Assembly: GCF_001750285.1 (NCBI RefSeq)
Contig: NZ_MAMP01000021.1
Span: 62,001 to 126,000 of the forward strand
Reading direction: 5' to 3'
DNA: 64,000 nt
DNA from: Domibacillus iocasae
GTDB taxonomy: Bacteria; Bacillota; Bacilli; Bacillales; Domibacillaceae
The position numbers were made by a program, and so were the translations under genes. Positions within the stretch are counted from its first letter, which is position 1, and every line of letters begins with the position of its first letter. Under the pieces are notes generated by a model. That model saw nothing but the letters and a program-made list of their open reading frames with translations. It made no database searches and was not told the origin of the DNA. This document shows positions 35,128 to 44,214 of this stretch, one piece after another.

Positions 35128-36594
35128 ATGTTTACACAATTAAAAAAAGAATGGTTTGGCAATGTCCGTGGTGACATTTTGTCGGGGATTGTTGTAGCGC
35201 TTGCGCTCATTCCAGAGGCGATTGCCTTTTCGATTATTGCGGGAGTGGACCCGATGGTGGGTCTGTACGCATCCTTTTCGATGGCAGTTGTAATTGCGTT
35301 TATGGGCGGGCGTCCGGCGATGATTTCTGCGGCAACTGGTGCCATGGCGCTTGTAATGGTGACACTCGTAAAGGATCACGGGCTGCAATATTTATTTGCG
35401 GCGACCATTTTAACGGGGATTCTTCAATTAACATTCGGCTGGCTGAAAGTCGCGCGTTTTATGAAGTTTATTCCGCGCTCTGTAATGGTTGGCTTCGTGA
35501 ATGCACTGGCGATTCTTATTTTTATGGCGCAGGTGCCCCACTTTGTCGGCATTTCAACGATGACATACGTTTTTGTCGCGGCGACGCTTGCGATCATTTA
35601 CATTTTCCCGCGTTTCGTTAAATCGATTCCGTCACCGCTCGTAGCGATTGTTGTTATGACAGTAACTGTGGTGTACGGCGGTTTTGACCTGCGGACGGTT
35701 GGCGATCTTGGAAACATTACGCAGTCTTTGCCATCGTTTTTTATCCCGGATGTACCGTTGAACTTTGAAACATTGTCGATCATTTTCCCGACTGCACTGG
35801 CTTTGTCGATCGTCGGCTTGCTTGAATCGCTCTTAACAGCATCCATTGTGGATGACATGACAGATACGACAAGCAATAAAAACCGTGAAGCGCGCGGACA
35901 GGGAATTGCGAACATTGTGACCGGATTTTTTGGCGGCATGGCCGGCTGTGCGATGATTGGCCAGTCTGTTATTAACGTGAAATCTGGCGGGCGCGGGCGT
36001 TTGTCTACTTTTGTGGCAGGGGCATTTCTGCTCTTTTTAATCATGGTGCTTGGCGGTGTAGTTGTGCAAATCCCGATGCCTGCACTTGTTGGTGTTATGA
36101 TCATGGTGTCGATTGGGACATTTGACTGGTCTTCTTTGAAAGCGATGACGAAAATTCCGATTACCGACAGCATCGTGATGGTCGTGACTGTGGTCACGGT
36201 TGTCATTACGCATGATCTGTCAAAAGGCGTATTTGCCGGTATTTTATTAAGTGCGATTTTCTTCACGGCGAAAATTTCCAAAGTTGATGTCATCTCTTCG
36301 CGTGAAGGCGATACACTAAATTACCGGGCATCCGGCCAGGTGTTTTTCGCTTCAGTAACGGATTTTGTTGATGAATTCGACTTCCAGCCGGACAGCGTCC
36401 AAAACGTAAATATTGATTTTTCAAAAGCGCATGTATGGGATGATTCAGGCGTGGCAGCAATTGATAAAATAGTCTTAAAGTATCGTGAAAATGGCATACG
36501 TGTGTCGCTCGCCGGCTTAAATGAAGCGAGCTCATTAATGATCAAGAAAATGGGCGTTCATGATAAACCAGGCGGAAAGGTGTCTGGACATTAA
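35128..36594 (+). CDS. SulP-family anion transporter (SLC26-like)
   Basis: The 488-residue protein has a SulP membrane domain of 12 or so hydrophobic segments ([20 protein letters not shown], then [10 protein letters not shown] and [15 protein letters not shown]) and a short C-terminal STAS domain from about residue 390 to the end ([20 protein letters not shown]). SulP proteins move sulfate, bicarbonate or other anions. The ATG at 35128 is preferred to the earlier GTG because it has GAGGTGAAGAG at proper spacing. A weak terminator follows, then a universal stress protein gene, a frequent neighbour of SulP genes. Confidence 0.9.
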   Translation: MFTQLKKEWFGNVRGDILSGIVVALALIPEAIAFSIIAGVDPMVGLYASFSMAVVIAFMGGRPAMISAATGAMALVMVTLVKDHGLQYLFAATILTGILQLTFGWLKVARFMKFIPRSVMVGFVNALAILIFMAQVPHFVGISTMTYVFVAATLAIIYIFPRFVKSIPSPLVAIVVMTVTVVYGGFDLRTVGDLGNITQSLPSFFIPDVPLNFETLSIIFPTALALSIVGLLESLLTASIVDDMTDTTSNKNREARGQGIANIVTGFFGGMAGCAMIGQSVINVKSGGRGRLSTFVAGAFLLFLIMVLGGVVVQIPMPALVGVMIMVSIGTFDWSSLKAMTKIPITDSIVMVVTVVTVVITHDLSKGVFAGILLSAIFFTAKISKVDVISSREGDTLNYRASGQVFFASVTDFVDEFDFQPDSVQNVNIDFSKAHVWDDSGVAAIDKIVLKYRENGIRVSLAGLNEASSLMIKKMGVHDKPGGKVSGH

Positions 36595-36602
36595 TTGATT
36601 AA

Positions 36603-36636
36603 GAGGCGCATTGTGTAAAAGCGATGTGCCTTTTTT
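36603..36636 (+). terminator. Terminator after SulP gene
   Basis: AGGCGCATTG and CGATGTGCCT pair with two G-U contacts and are followed by a TTTTTT tract. Confidence 0.65.
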
Positions 36637-36658
36637 CAAAATAAAGGGGGATGTTCAA

Positions 36659-37075
36659 GTGAGTGGAATGATTTTGCTTGCATCTGATGGGTCTAATCAC
36701 GCATTGCGTGCGACAGATGAAGCGATTAAGCTGGCAAAAGGGTTAAACAAAGAAATCATTGTCGCTTACGTTGTAGATTTTGATCAGTCGAAAAAGGACG
36801 CGCTCCACAGTACCGGCTCGCTTGATCGTGAACAAAAACGAAAAAAGCAGCTTCAAAGCACGGGAGAGAAGCTGCAGGAAGCGAATGTTCCTTATTCTGT
36901 TAAACTGCTTCACGGAGTTCCATGACCGGCCATTGTTGAGTGTACGAATAAAAACGCTGTTTCGTATGTCGTACTGGGCAGTCGCGGCTTAAATGGCCTG
37001 CAGGAAATGGTGCTCGGCAGCGTCAGCCATAAAGTGGCGAAACGTGTGCAGTGCCCGGTTTTAATTGTAAAATAA
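36659..37075 (+). pseudogene. Universal stress protein (UspA) interrupted by one in-frame TGA
   Basis: A GTG start behind GGGGGATG opens a UspA frame (MILLASDGSNHALRATDEA). At 36923-36925 the codon TGA stops it after 88 residues (KLLHGVP). The same frame continues without any shift for 49 more codons that are clearly UspA: PAIVECTNKNAVSYVVLGSR, then the nucleotide-binding motif GSRGLNGLQEMVLGSVSHKV and CPVLIVK before TAA at 37073. The family normally has Gly where the stop stands, so GGA to TGA, a single change, explains it. The TGA is followed by C, a context known to be leaky. A sequencing error is the main alternative. A terminator follows. Confidence 0.88.
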
Positions 37076-37085
37076 AAAAAGAACG

Positions 37086-37119
37086 ACAGGCTGTGGAAAT
37101 TCCGCAGCCTGTTTTTTTT
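37086..37119 (+). terminator. Terminator after uspA pseudogene
   Basis: ACAGGCTGTGGAA and TTCCGCAGCCTGT form a 13-bp stem with one G-U pair and a 1-2 nt loop constraint, followed by a TTTTTTTT tract. Confidence 0.85.
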
Positions 37120-37178
37120 ATGCTCAAAAATGAAAGGGAATATTTTTAGGTAAATTTTCTCATCTTTTAATTTACAGG

Positions 37179-37241
37179 TTGATTTTGAGAATGGTTATCA
37201 ATTATGATAAAAAAGCCATTTGATATTGAAAGTCATTCTCA
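37179..37241 (+). promoter_or_regulatory. Fur-controlled promoter of the siderophore biosynthesis operon
   Basis: A promoter is visible as TTGATT (37179-37184) and TATGAT (37203-37208), 18 nt apart. Between them lies TGAGAATGGTTATCA (37186-37200), which fits the Fur 7-1-7 palindrome TGATAATNATTATCA at 12 of 14 scored positions. A second box, TGAAAGTCATTCTCA (37227-37241), lies downstream of the -10 and fits 11. Iron-loaded Fur would block polymerase and shut the operon in iron-rich cells. AAAGGAG follows for the first gene. Confidence 0.8.
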
Positions 37242-37261
37242 AATAAAAGGAGTGCTTGACT

Positions 37262-38620
37262 ATGATCACAATGAGTTCAAATAAATCGTATTTAGAGGTG
37301 CAGGAGGAAAAAGAATCGAATGCGAGATCCTATCCGCGCCGTTTTCCATTTGTTATTGAAAAAGCAGCAGGCATGATGATCCACGATGTAGATGGAAAAG
37401 AATTTTATGATTGCTTGAGCGGTGCAGGAACGTTAGCGCTTGGTCACAATCATCCAGTTGTGATCGAAGCAATTGAAGAGGTATTAAAGAAACAAACGCC
37501 GCTGCATACGCTGGACTTGGCCACGCCATTAAAAATTGAGTTTATGGAAGAAATCTTTTCTATTTTGCCAAAAGAGCTGAGAAATAAAGCGAAAATTCAA
37601 TTTTGTGGTCCTACCGGTGCAGACGGAATAGAAGCAGCCATTAAATTAGTTAAAAATGCAACGAAAGGAAAATCCATTTTGGCGTTTCAAGGCGGCTACC
37701 ATGGATCCACGCAGGCGACAATGTCAATGAGCGGAAATTTGGGCAAAAAGCAGCACTTGCAAAGCTTATTGCCGGATGTTCATTTTTTGCCGTTCCCATA
37801 TGAATTCCGCTGCCCATTTGGGATTGGCGGCGAAAAAACAGCGGAGATCAGCGCCCGGTATATTGAAAACCTGCTGGATGACTGTGAAAGCGGCATTGCG
37901 TCTCCATGCGGCATGATCTTTGAAACGGTGCAGGGAGAAGGCGGCGCGATTCCGGCAAATATTGAATGGCTGAAAGAAATGCGCCGCATTACAGAAGAAC
38001 GAGGCATCCCGCTTATCATTGATGAAGTGCAGACCGGCATTGGCCGAACGGGTGAAATGTTTTCATTTGAACACGCGGGCATTATCCCTGATGTAATTGT
38101 CTGTTCGAAAGCGATTGGCGGCAGCCTGCCGATGTCTGTGGTCATTTACAAAGAAGAGCTGGACCAATGGAACGCCGGCGCGCATATCGGCACATTTCGA
38201 GGCAATCAGCTCGGTATGGCAACGGGGCTTGCTACATTGAAATACATAAAAGAAAACAAGGTTCTTGAAAATGTCAAAGCGCGCAGCCGGCAATTTTTTA
38301 AAAGGCTTCATGCTTTAAAAGAAACATACGATGTGATCGGTGATGTTCGCGGAAGAGGTTTAATGATCGGGATTGAAATCGTCAATCCGGCTGCGCGAAA
38401 AGATGCATTAGGGCATTATCCAGCGTATGAAGAAATGGCGAAAACCATTCAAGAGCGGTGCTTTTCAAATGGTTTGATTGTGGAAGTGGGCGGGCGCCAT
38501 TCTGCCGTGATGCGCTTTTTGCCGCCGTTGATTATGACAGAAGAGCAGACAGAGGCCGTCTTAGCAATCTTTGAACAATCAATCGCTGAAGCGGTGCAAA
38601 TGATCCAGGCGAATGTGTAA
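37262..38620 (+). CDS. dat: Diaminobutyrate--2-oxoglutarate aminotransferase
   Basis: The 452-residue class III aminotransferase has the PLP lysine Lys283 (VCSKAIGGSLPM), the IIDEVQTGIGRTG segment and QFCGPTGADGIEAAIKLVK, all typical of Dat/RhbA/EctB-type enzymes making L-2,4-diaminobutyrate from aspartate semialdehyde and glutamate. The by-product is 2-oxoglutarate. As first gene of the siderophore operon it replaces the SbnA/SbnB pair that supplies diaminopropionate and 2-oxoglutarate in staphyloferrin B synthesis. One enzyme could therefore feed both building blocks. AAAAGGAG precedes the ATG at 37262. It overlaps the MFS gene by 8 bp. Confidence 0.88.
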   Translation: MITMSSNKSYLEVQEEKESNARSYPRRFPFVIEKAAGMMIHDVDGKEFYDCLSGAGTLALGHNHPVVIEAIEEVLKKQTPLHTLDLATPLKIEFMEEIFSILPKELRNKAKIQFCGPTGADGIEAAIKLVKNATKGKSILAFQGGYHGSTQATMSMSGNLGKKQHLQSLLPDVHFLPFPYEFRCPFGIGGEKTAEISARYIENLLDDCESGIASPCGMIFETVQGEGGAIPANIEWLKEMRRITEERGIPLIIDEVQTGIGRTGEMFSFEHAGIIPDVIVCSKAIGGSLPMSVVIYKEELDQWNAGAHIGTFRGNQLGMATGLATLKYIKENKVLENVKARSRQFFKRLHALKETYDVIGDVRGRGLMIGIEIVNPAARKDALGHYPAYEEMAKTIQERCFSNGLIVEVGGRHSAVMRFLPPLIMTEEQTEAVLAIFEQSIAEAVQMIQANV

Positions 38621-40034
38621 GGCAGAAACTTTAAAAAAGCATGCGGTTTTATTTGCGATCTTAATCGGTGCGTTTTCGTTAGTACTGACCAATAGCGCTT
38701 TTAATATTTTACTGCTGACTATTACACAAATGTACGGTGTAACCACGACATCAGGCAGCTGGACCATCACGCTTTATTTGTTAGCGATGACGGTCACGAT
38801 GCCGTTAACGGGCTTTATTGTCGACCGCCTTGGCCGCAAAAACGCCTATTTGTGTGGGCTCAGCCTGTACGGATTCTTTTCTTTAATAGGCGCTTTGTTT
38901 TATCAATCTTTTTTCATCCTGCTGCTCGTCCGTTTTATGCATGGCGTGGCAGGAGGGTTAATGATCCCGCTGTCACTCGTGCTGCTGTTCCATTTTTATG
39001 GAAAAGAAGTAAGGGGAAAAGTGACCGGTGTATGGGGGCTGCTTTTAACGATTGCCCCCGCTGTTGGTCCAACGGTCGGCGGCATCATTATTCAATACGG
39101 TGATTTCAAGTATTTGTTTTGGATCAATGTTCCGTTTGCACTGCTGGCTCTTTTCCTTTGTTGGAAGCAGATTCAGTTTGATCGGCCAGTGAACAAAAAA
39201 AGACTTTATACTCAGAGCGTTGCGCTTATGATGTTCGGAGTAGGCGGATTGGGTCTAGGTGTTCAGCTTATGTCAAACCCGACTTTTCCACTCTGGGCAA
39301 AAAGTGCAGTGATGTTCGGAAGCATCCTGGCATTAATTGCTTTTATTCAAAAAGAAAAAGTGCAGGAAGAGCCATTAATCCGAATTGGTCTGCTGAAGAA
39401 TCCGGTATATGCCGTCTCGATCATTCTGTCAGCCGTTCAGGCCTCTGTCATGTTTGGCGTCATTTTTGTTTTTCCGTTACTGCTTCAGGACGTCTTTCAT
39501 TTGTCTCCTTCCGTAACAGGAGCGCTATTTTTACCGACAGCAGTGTGCACAAGCCTTTTTGTCTGGATCGGCGGCAGCTTGATTGATTCTGGAACATCAC
39601 TGCATTTTATTGCAGTCGGCATCGGCCTTATTGGTTTTTCGGTTCTATTGCTGGCGCTTGTTTCAAAAGAGGTGTCACTTCTTGTTCTTGTCGCTTTGAT
39701 GGCGGTGAGAGGCATTGGAATAGGGCTGTCCAATATGACCGTCACAACGGTCGGACTTTCTGCATTAAATGACAGCGATCTTCATGAAGGATCAGCGCTT
39801 GCGAATACGATAAAGCGGCTCGCTTCTTCTGTCACGGTTATGATCTTGACGGTCTATTACGATCTTAGATGGCAGGCGGTCCATCAGTTAGGGGAAAATG
39901 CCGATCGGGCAAAATGGCTGGCTTTGAAAGAAGAATGCATCCTGCTCGGGTGTGTGATGCTGGCAATGATGCCGCTCGCTTTATTTCTAAATAAAACAAA
40001 AGTGGATGTAGGTGTTATTGATGATAGTAAATAA
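38613..40034 (+). CDS. MFS exporter of the DHA2 type, probable siderophore efflux (sbnD position)
   Basis: This 473-residue protein has about 14 membrane segments, with RPLTGF-like loop MPLTGFIVDRLGRKNAYL and the motif C antiporter signature GVWGLLLTIAPAVGPTVGG, placing it among DHA2-type drug:H+ antiporters. Its location as second gene of a siderophore operon matches sbnD, the staphyloferrin B exporter, although SbnD is shorter and reportedly has 12 helices. The ATG lies within the end of dat (ATGTGTAA), so translation is coupled. It overlaps the following synthetase gene by 14 bp. Export of the finished siderophore is inferred from context. Confidence 0.82.
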   Translation: MCKAETLKKHAVLFAILIGAFSLVLTNSAFNILLLTITQMYGVTTTSGSWTITLYLLAMTVTMPLTGFIVDRLGRKNAYLCGLSLYGFFSLIGALFYQSFFILLLVRFMHGVAGGLMIPLSLVLLFHFYGKEVRGKVTGVWGLLLTIAPAVGPTVGGIIIQYGDFKYLFWINVPFALLALFLCWKQIQFDRPVNKKRLYTQSVALMMFGVGGLGLGVQLMSNPTFPLWAKSAVMFGSILALIAFIQKEKVQEEPLIRIGLLKNPVYAVSIILSAVQASVMFGVIFVFPLLLQDVFHLSPSVTGALFLPTAVCTSLFVWIGGSLIDSGTSLHFIAVGIGLIGFSVLLLALVSKEVSLLVLVALMAVRGIGIGLSNMTVTTVGLSALNDSDLHEGSALANTIKRLASSVTVMILTVYYDLRWQAVHQLGENADRAKWLALKEECILLGCVMLAMMPLALFLNKTKVDVGVIDDSK

Positions 40035-41688
40035 TCAACGATTGAGCTGGGAGCAGGCACAGTTTCATACGTGCAAGACATTGCTGAATTGTTATATCAG
40101 AGAATATGGTCACAAAGAAAAATTGTTTTCAAGGGATCAAAACCAAAACAATTATTCGGTTTTTTTTCCAACAAGCAATGTTGAGATTTCAGGATCCCTT
40201 TCTTTTTATTCTGCTATTGGCGAGCATGAATACGAGAATTTCTTCGTAAAAGGCAGCCGAAATGTTCATTATTCGGATATTGTTCAATGGATTGTGGCAG
40301 AGCTGCGAACAAACAATATGGACATAACAGATGAGCGAGCCGGTGACTTTTTGAAAAAAGTACAAAACAGCTATGAGAAGCTGTCCATATTTTTAGCCCA
40401 TTCATCACAGCCGCCGGAATGGAATTACCAATCATCGGAGCAGTCGCTTGTTTATGGGCATCCGTTCCATCCGTTTCCGAAAAATACGCTCGGTTTTAGC
40501 GAAAGGGAAGTAAAGCAATTTTGCCCGGAACTCCGCACATCTTTTCAGCTTTGCTATCTGGCTGTACGGCACGATATGTTTGAAGAAGAGTGGGCGGTTG
40601 GAGAAGAAAAAATAAAGTGGCCTGAAACTGTAAAAGAACAGGCCAGGCAGCTGCTAAATGAAAAAGAAGAAGAGTATGCGATTTTGCCTGTTCACCCGTG
40701 GCAATATGAAAACGTCTTGTTAGTGGAAGACGTACAGAAATACATAAAAGAAGGAAAACTCATCCTGCTTGGCCGCTTTGGTCCGGATGCTTATCCGACT
40801 TCTTCCGTCCGAACGGTTTATGTGCCGGAAATGAACTGCAATATTAAACTGTCTCTTAATATTCAAATCACCAATATGATGCGAAACAACAACCGTGAGC
40901 AGATGAGGCGGACAATGGATGCGTCCAACTATCTCCTGCGGCAAAAAAGCTTTCAAAACGAATCACATACAAGCATTTCATATGAAACAGGCGTGTGCGG
41001 CTGCCGGTTTGAAAACGATGAGACGACGAAATTATTTACAATCGTCTACCGGCCGATTCATTTTGATACGACGTCTACGTATGTCCTTTCCAGCTTGATT
41101 GAAACACCAGCAGGAGAAGAAAGATCACGGCTGTATTCACTGATTGGCAGCCACAGCGTAGAGGAATGGTTTAAGCGGTATTTAGCCATTTCAATGATTC
41201 CAATGCTCTGTCTGGCAGAAAAGGCAGGCATTCATTTTGAAGCGCATTTGCAAAACACACTGCTGACCATAAAAGAAGGCATGCCGTATGAATTTATTAT
41301 CCGCGACCTTGAAGGGGTCAGTGTGAATAAAGAAAAAGCGGCCTCAAATGTTGATACGGACGGTCCTCTTTTTTACACAAAAGAAGATGCCTGGGCCCGG
41401 ACATCTTATTATTTTGTCGTGAATCACCTTGGCTCAATGATTCATGCCATCGCCAAAGATGCCAAAAAAGACGAAGAATATTTTTGGGGAATCGTGAATG
41501 ATGTGTTGGTGCAGGAAGAAAAAAAGAGTCCAAATGAATACATTCGGCACCTGTTAACGACGCCGGCATTTATGGCCAAAAAGAATATGATCAGCTGTCT
41601 TGTTGGGAAAAGCGAAACACCTTTTTACGTCCCGGTGAGCAATCTGGTGAAAAAAGCAAGGAGTGGGATATATGCATCAACTGTCTAA
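40021..41688 (+). CDS. IucA/IucC-family NIS synthetase 1 (SbnE-like position)
   Basis: The 555-residue protein is an NRPS-independent siderophore synthetase. These ATP-dependent ligases join carboxylates such as citrate to amines. Family motifs are present: YGHPFHPFPKNTLGFSE near 148, the ATP-site region TSSVRTVYVPEMNCNIKLSL near 264, IHFEAHLQNTLLTI near 403, and the catalytic IIRDLEGVSV near 424. The first amide bond to citrate (type A activity, as SbnE with diaminopropionate) is the likely task, here presumably with diaminobutyrate. AGGTG lies 6 nt before the ATG at 40021, and the gene overlaps the next by 17 bp. Confidence 0.88.
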   Translation: MIVNNQRLSWEQAQFHTCKTLLNCYIREYGHKEKLFSRDQNQNNYSVFFPTSNVEISGSLSFYSAIGEHEYENFFVKGSRNVHYSDIVQWIVAELRTNNMDITDERAGDFLKKVQNSYEKLSIFLAHSSQPPEWNYQSSEQSLVYGHPFHPFPKNTLGFSEREVKQFCPELRTSFQLCYLAVRHDMFEEEWAVGEEKIKWPETVKEQARQLLNEKEEEYAILPVHPWQYENVLLVEDVQKYIKEGKLILLGRFGPDAYPTSSVRTVYVPEMNCNIKLSLNIQITNMMRNNNREQMRRTMDASNYLLRQKSFQNESHTSISYETGVCGCRFENDETTKLFTIVYRPIHFDTTSTYVLSSLIETPAGEERSRLYSLIGSHSVEEWFKRYLAISMIPMLCLAEKAGIHFEAHLQNTLLTIKEGMPYEFIIRDLEGVSVNKEKAASNVDTDGPLFYTKEDAWARTSYYFVVNHLGSMIHAIAKDAKKDEEYFWGIVNDVLVQEEKKSPNEYIRHLLTTPAFMAKKNMISCLVGKSETPFYVPVSNLVKKARSGIYASTV

Positions 41689-43432
41689 AGAAAAAACGTC
41701 CGCAATCGAGGAAGTAAAAGAACGGATTATGCGCCAAACAATGGAGGCGATAATATATGAAGGAATGATTAACATTGATAAAAACGAACGGGAGTGGTCG
41801 TTTTCAGGAAAAAATGTTTTCGGTGAAGACATTCGGTATTCCTGCTTAGCAGATGAAAAATGGTCATTCGGCCGGATTAAAATCGAAAAACAGTCGATTA
41901 AAAGAGGGGGAGAGAAGTGCACGGATCTTTATCTCTTTCTAGAAGAAGTGATTTTAAACGGTTTAAAAGGAGAATTGACTTCCCAGTTTGTTGATGAATT
42001 ATTGGAAACACTGGCGAAAGATACGCAGTCAAAGCAATACCAGCTTGACCAAATTCCGGAGCAGGACAAGCATTATGAAGCATTGGAAAGCCATATGGTT
42101 GATGGCCACCCATATCATCCAAGCTATAAATCAAGAATCGGCTTTTCGTTGAAAGACAACGCCGCCTATGGGCCTGAATTTAATCAGAAAGTAGCTGTTT
42201 ATTGGGTCGCTGTAAATAAACAGCTGGCGGCCATATCGATTTCCCGGGAAATATCGGTGGATGAACTGTTGCATGCCCATTTGTCAAAGGAAGATAGACA
42301 ACGATTTTCAGATGTGATGAAAGACAAAGGCTGCCCAGATAAAGAATACGTGATGATACCTGTCCATCCATGGCAGATGGAACATAAACTTCAATCGTTG
42401 TTTATACAGCAGATAATCGATAAAGATATCGTTATTTTAGGGACGGGATCCAGCTTGTACCGGCCGCAGCAGTCGATCCGTTCATTGTCTCACCGCAGCA
42501 ATGCGGAAGCATCATACATGAAATTTCCGCTTAGTATAACCAATACATCAACGAGCCGAATTCTGGCGCAGCACACGACACAAAATGCACCAATGATCAG
42601 TGATTGGCTGCATGCGATCATTCAAAATGATCCGCTGCTGCAAGCAGAAAAGTTTGCTATTTTGCGTGAAACGCTCGGGCTTTCTTTGCAGTATGATAAG
42701 CTGTCTGCTATTCAATATGGCCGGGCTTATGGCACGCTCGGTGCGATTTTCAGAGAAAATGTCTCAGCCTATTTGGAAGCAAACGAAGAAGCATGGCCGT
42801 TAAATGCCGTGACGCATGTTCAGAAAAACGGGGAGTTATTTATTCAGCCGGCGATTGATCAGCATGGGATCGAAGCGTGGAGTGATGCACTCATTAACGT
42901 TGTCATCACGCCAATCATTCATTTATTGTACGCACACGGAATCGCACTCGAATCGCATGCGCAAAACATTATTTTAGTGGTGGAAAATAATCTTCCAAAG
43001 CGGATCATTGTAAAAGATTTGCATGACGGCGTCCGCTACACAGCAGATCATCTATTGCACCCAGAATGGGCGCCGTCTCTTCATCCAGAACCGGAAAGCC
43101 ATCGGAAATTTAATCGGTACTCGTTTATTCAAGCGGAATCGGCATCAGATGTGAGAGATTATACATACGATGCATTTTTCTTTATTTGCATGACAGAAAT
43201 CAGCTTTACGCTTGAACAGCTTGGCGTAAGCGAGCAGGATTTTTGGGCAAAATGCGTCAAAACCATCATCGATTACCAGAAGCGGCATCCGGAATACAAA
43301 GAGCGTTTTGCCGCTTTTGACTTGTTTTCGGAGGATGCATTGATTGAAGAAATGACAAAGCGGCGTATTTTCGGCGATGGGGATTTATTCTTCCGGAAAG
43401 TAAAAAATCCGCTTCGGGAGTCTTTGAGATGA
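41672..43432 (+). CDS. IucA/IucC-family NIS synthetase 2 (SbnF-like position)
   Basis: This 586-residue synthetase has VDGHPYHPSYKSRIGFSLKD near residue 140, then AYGPEFNQ, QQSIRSLSHRSNAEASYMKF near 265, the histidine motif ALESHAQNIILVVE near 425, and IIVKDLHDGVRY near 445. The GHPYHP-K-RIGF and YGPEF pattern is that of the IucC/SbnF group, which adds a second amine to a citryl intermediate. AAGGAGTGGG precedes the ATG at 41672. Its stop overlaps the ATG of the next gene (ATGA). Ordering of reactions among the three synthetases is inferred from gene order. Confidence 0.88.
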   Translation: MHQLSKEKTSAIEEVKERIMRQTMEAIIYEGMINIDKNEREWSFSGKNVFGEDIRYSCLADEKWSFGRIKIEKQSIKRGGEKCTDLYLFLEEVILNGLKGELTSQFVDELLETLAKDTQSKQYQLDQIPEQDKHYEALESHMVDGHPYHPSYKSRIGFSLKDNAAYGPEFNQKVAVYWVAVNKQLAAISISREISVDELLHAHLSKEDRQRFSDVMKDKGCPDKEYVMIPVHPWQMEHKLQSLFIQQIIDKDIVILGTGSSLYRPQQSIRSLSHRSNAEASYMKFPLSITNTSTSRILAQHTTQNAPMISDWLHAIIQNDPLLQAEKFAILRETLGLSLQYDKLSAIQYGRAYGTLGAIFRENVSAYLEANEEAWPLNAVTHVQKNGELFIQPAIDQHGIEAWSDALINVVITPIIHLLYAHGIALESHAQNIILVVENNLPKRIIVKDLHDGVRYTADHLLHPEWAPSLHPEPESHRKFNRYSFIQAESASDVRDYTYDAFFFICMTEISFTLEQLGVSEQDFWAKCVKTIIDYQKRHPEYKERFAAFDLFSEDALIEEMTKRRIFGDGDLFFRKVKNPLRESLR

Positions 43433-44214
43433 GAAAAAATAAGCTGAAAGAAAAAATCAGCCGCAACGAGCCTGTCTTTGGCCTATTTGTCTCCATTCCG
43501 CATCCAATTATGGTGGAGATGATCGGCTGGGCAGCATTTGATTTTGTCATTATTGATTACGAGCATGCATCAACAAATATAGAAACGATTGAAGAAATGA
43601 TTCGTGCGGCAGAATTGCATGATCTTACACCGCTTGTTCGGATCGCGAAGGTAGATCGGACCGATATATTAAAAATACTGGATTGCGGCGCGCAGGGAAT
43701 TGTCATTCCAAATGTCCAGAGCAAGCAGGAAATCAACAAAGCAATTGAGTATGCCTGCTATCATCCAATTGGCATGAGAAGCTTAAACAGCGGCCGTCCG
43801 GGTGCGTTCGCGAAATATTCTTTAACCGAGTATATTGCAAAAGCAAATGAAGAAATCATGATTGTGCCGATGATCGAAAGCGAAGCAGGCATCGCGGAAA
43901 GTGAGACGATTTTATCATCACCGTATATTAGCTTTGTGCTGGAAGGCGCGGCGGATTTGTCTCAGTCGTTAGGCGTGCCGTGGGAAACTGATCATCCGAG
44001 CGTGCAGGCAAACTTAGAACGATTATTTGATGTCGCAAAACGGCATAATGTGCCATACGCAGTTGTTTCACGCAGCCCGGACAACCACCAAAAATGGGTG
44101 GGCAAAGGGGCAGCTATTTTTGTACTGGGTGATGAACGCGGCACCGCTTTTCGCGCCTATATGGAAAAACTAAAAAACTACCGGCAGCTAACAGGAGGCT
44201 TACATGAATCCTAA
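43429..44214 (+). CDS. sbnG: SbnG-like citrate synthase of the HpcH/HpaI aldolase family
   Basis: The 261-residue protein is a class II aldolase-fold barrel close in length and pattern to SbnG of staphyloferrin B loci. It contains EPVFGLFVSIPHPIMVEMIG near residue 14, FVIIDYEHASTNIETIEEMI near 44, GMRSLNSGRPG near 120 and IVPMIESEAGI near 145. SbnG condenses oxaloacetate and acetyl-CoA to citrate, giving the siderophore its own citrate when the TCA cycle is off. Being between the second synthetase and the PLP decarboxylase is exactly the sbnF-G-H order. Translation is coupled at both ends. Confidence 0.87.
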   Translation: MRKNKLKEKISRNEPVFGLFVSIPHPIMVEMIGWAAFDFVIIDYEHASTNIETIEEMIRAAELHDLTPLVRIAKVDRTDILKILDCGAQGIVIPNVQSKQEINKAIEYACYHPIGMRSLNSGRPGAFAKYSLTEYIAKANEEIMIVPMIESEAGIAESETILSSPYISFVLEGAADLSQSLGVPWETDHPSVQANLERLFDVAKRHNVPYAVVSRSPDNHQKWVGKGAAIFVLGDERGTAFRAYMEKLKNYRQLTGGLHES

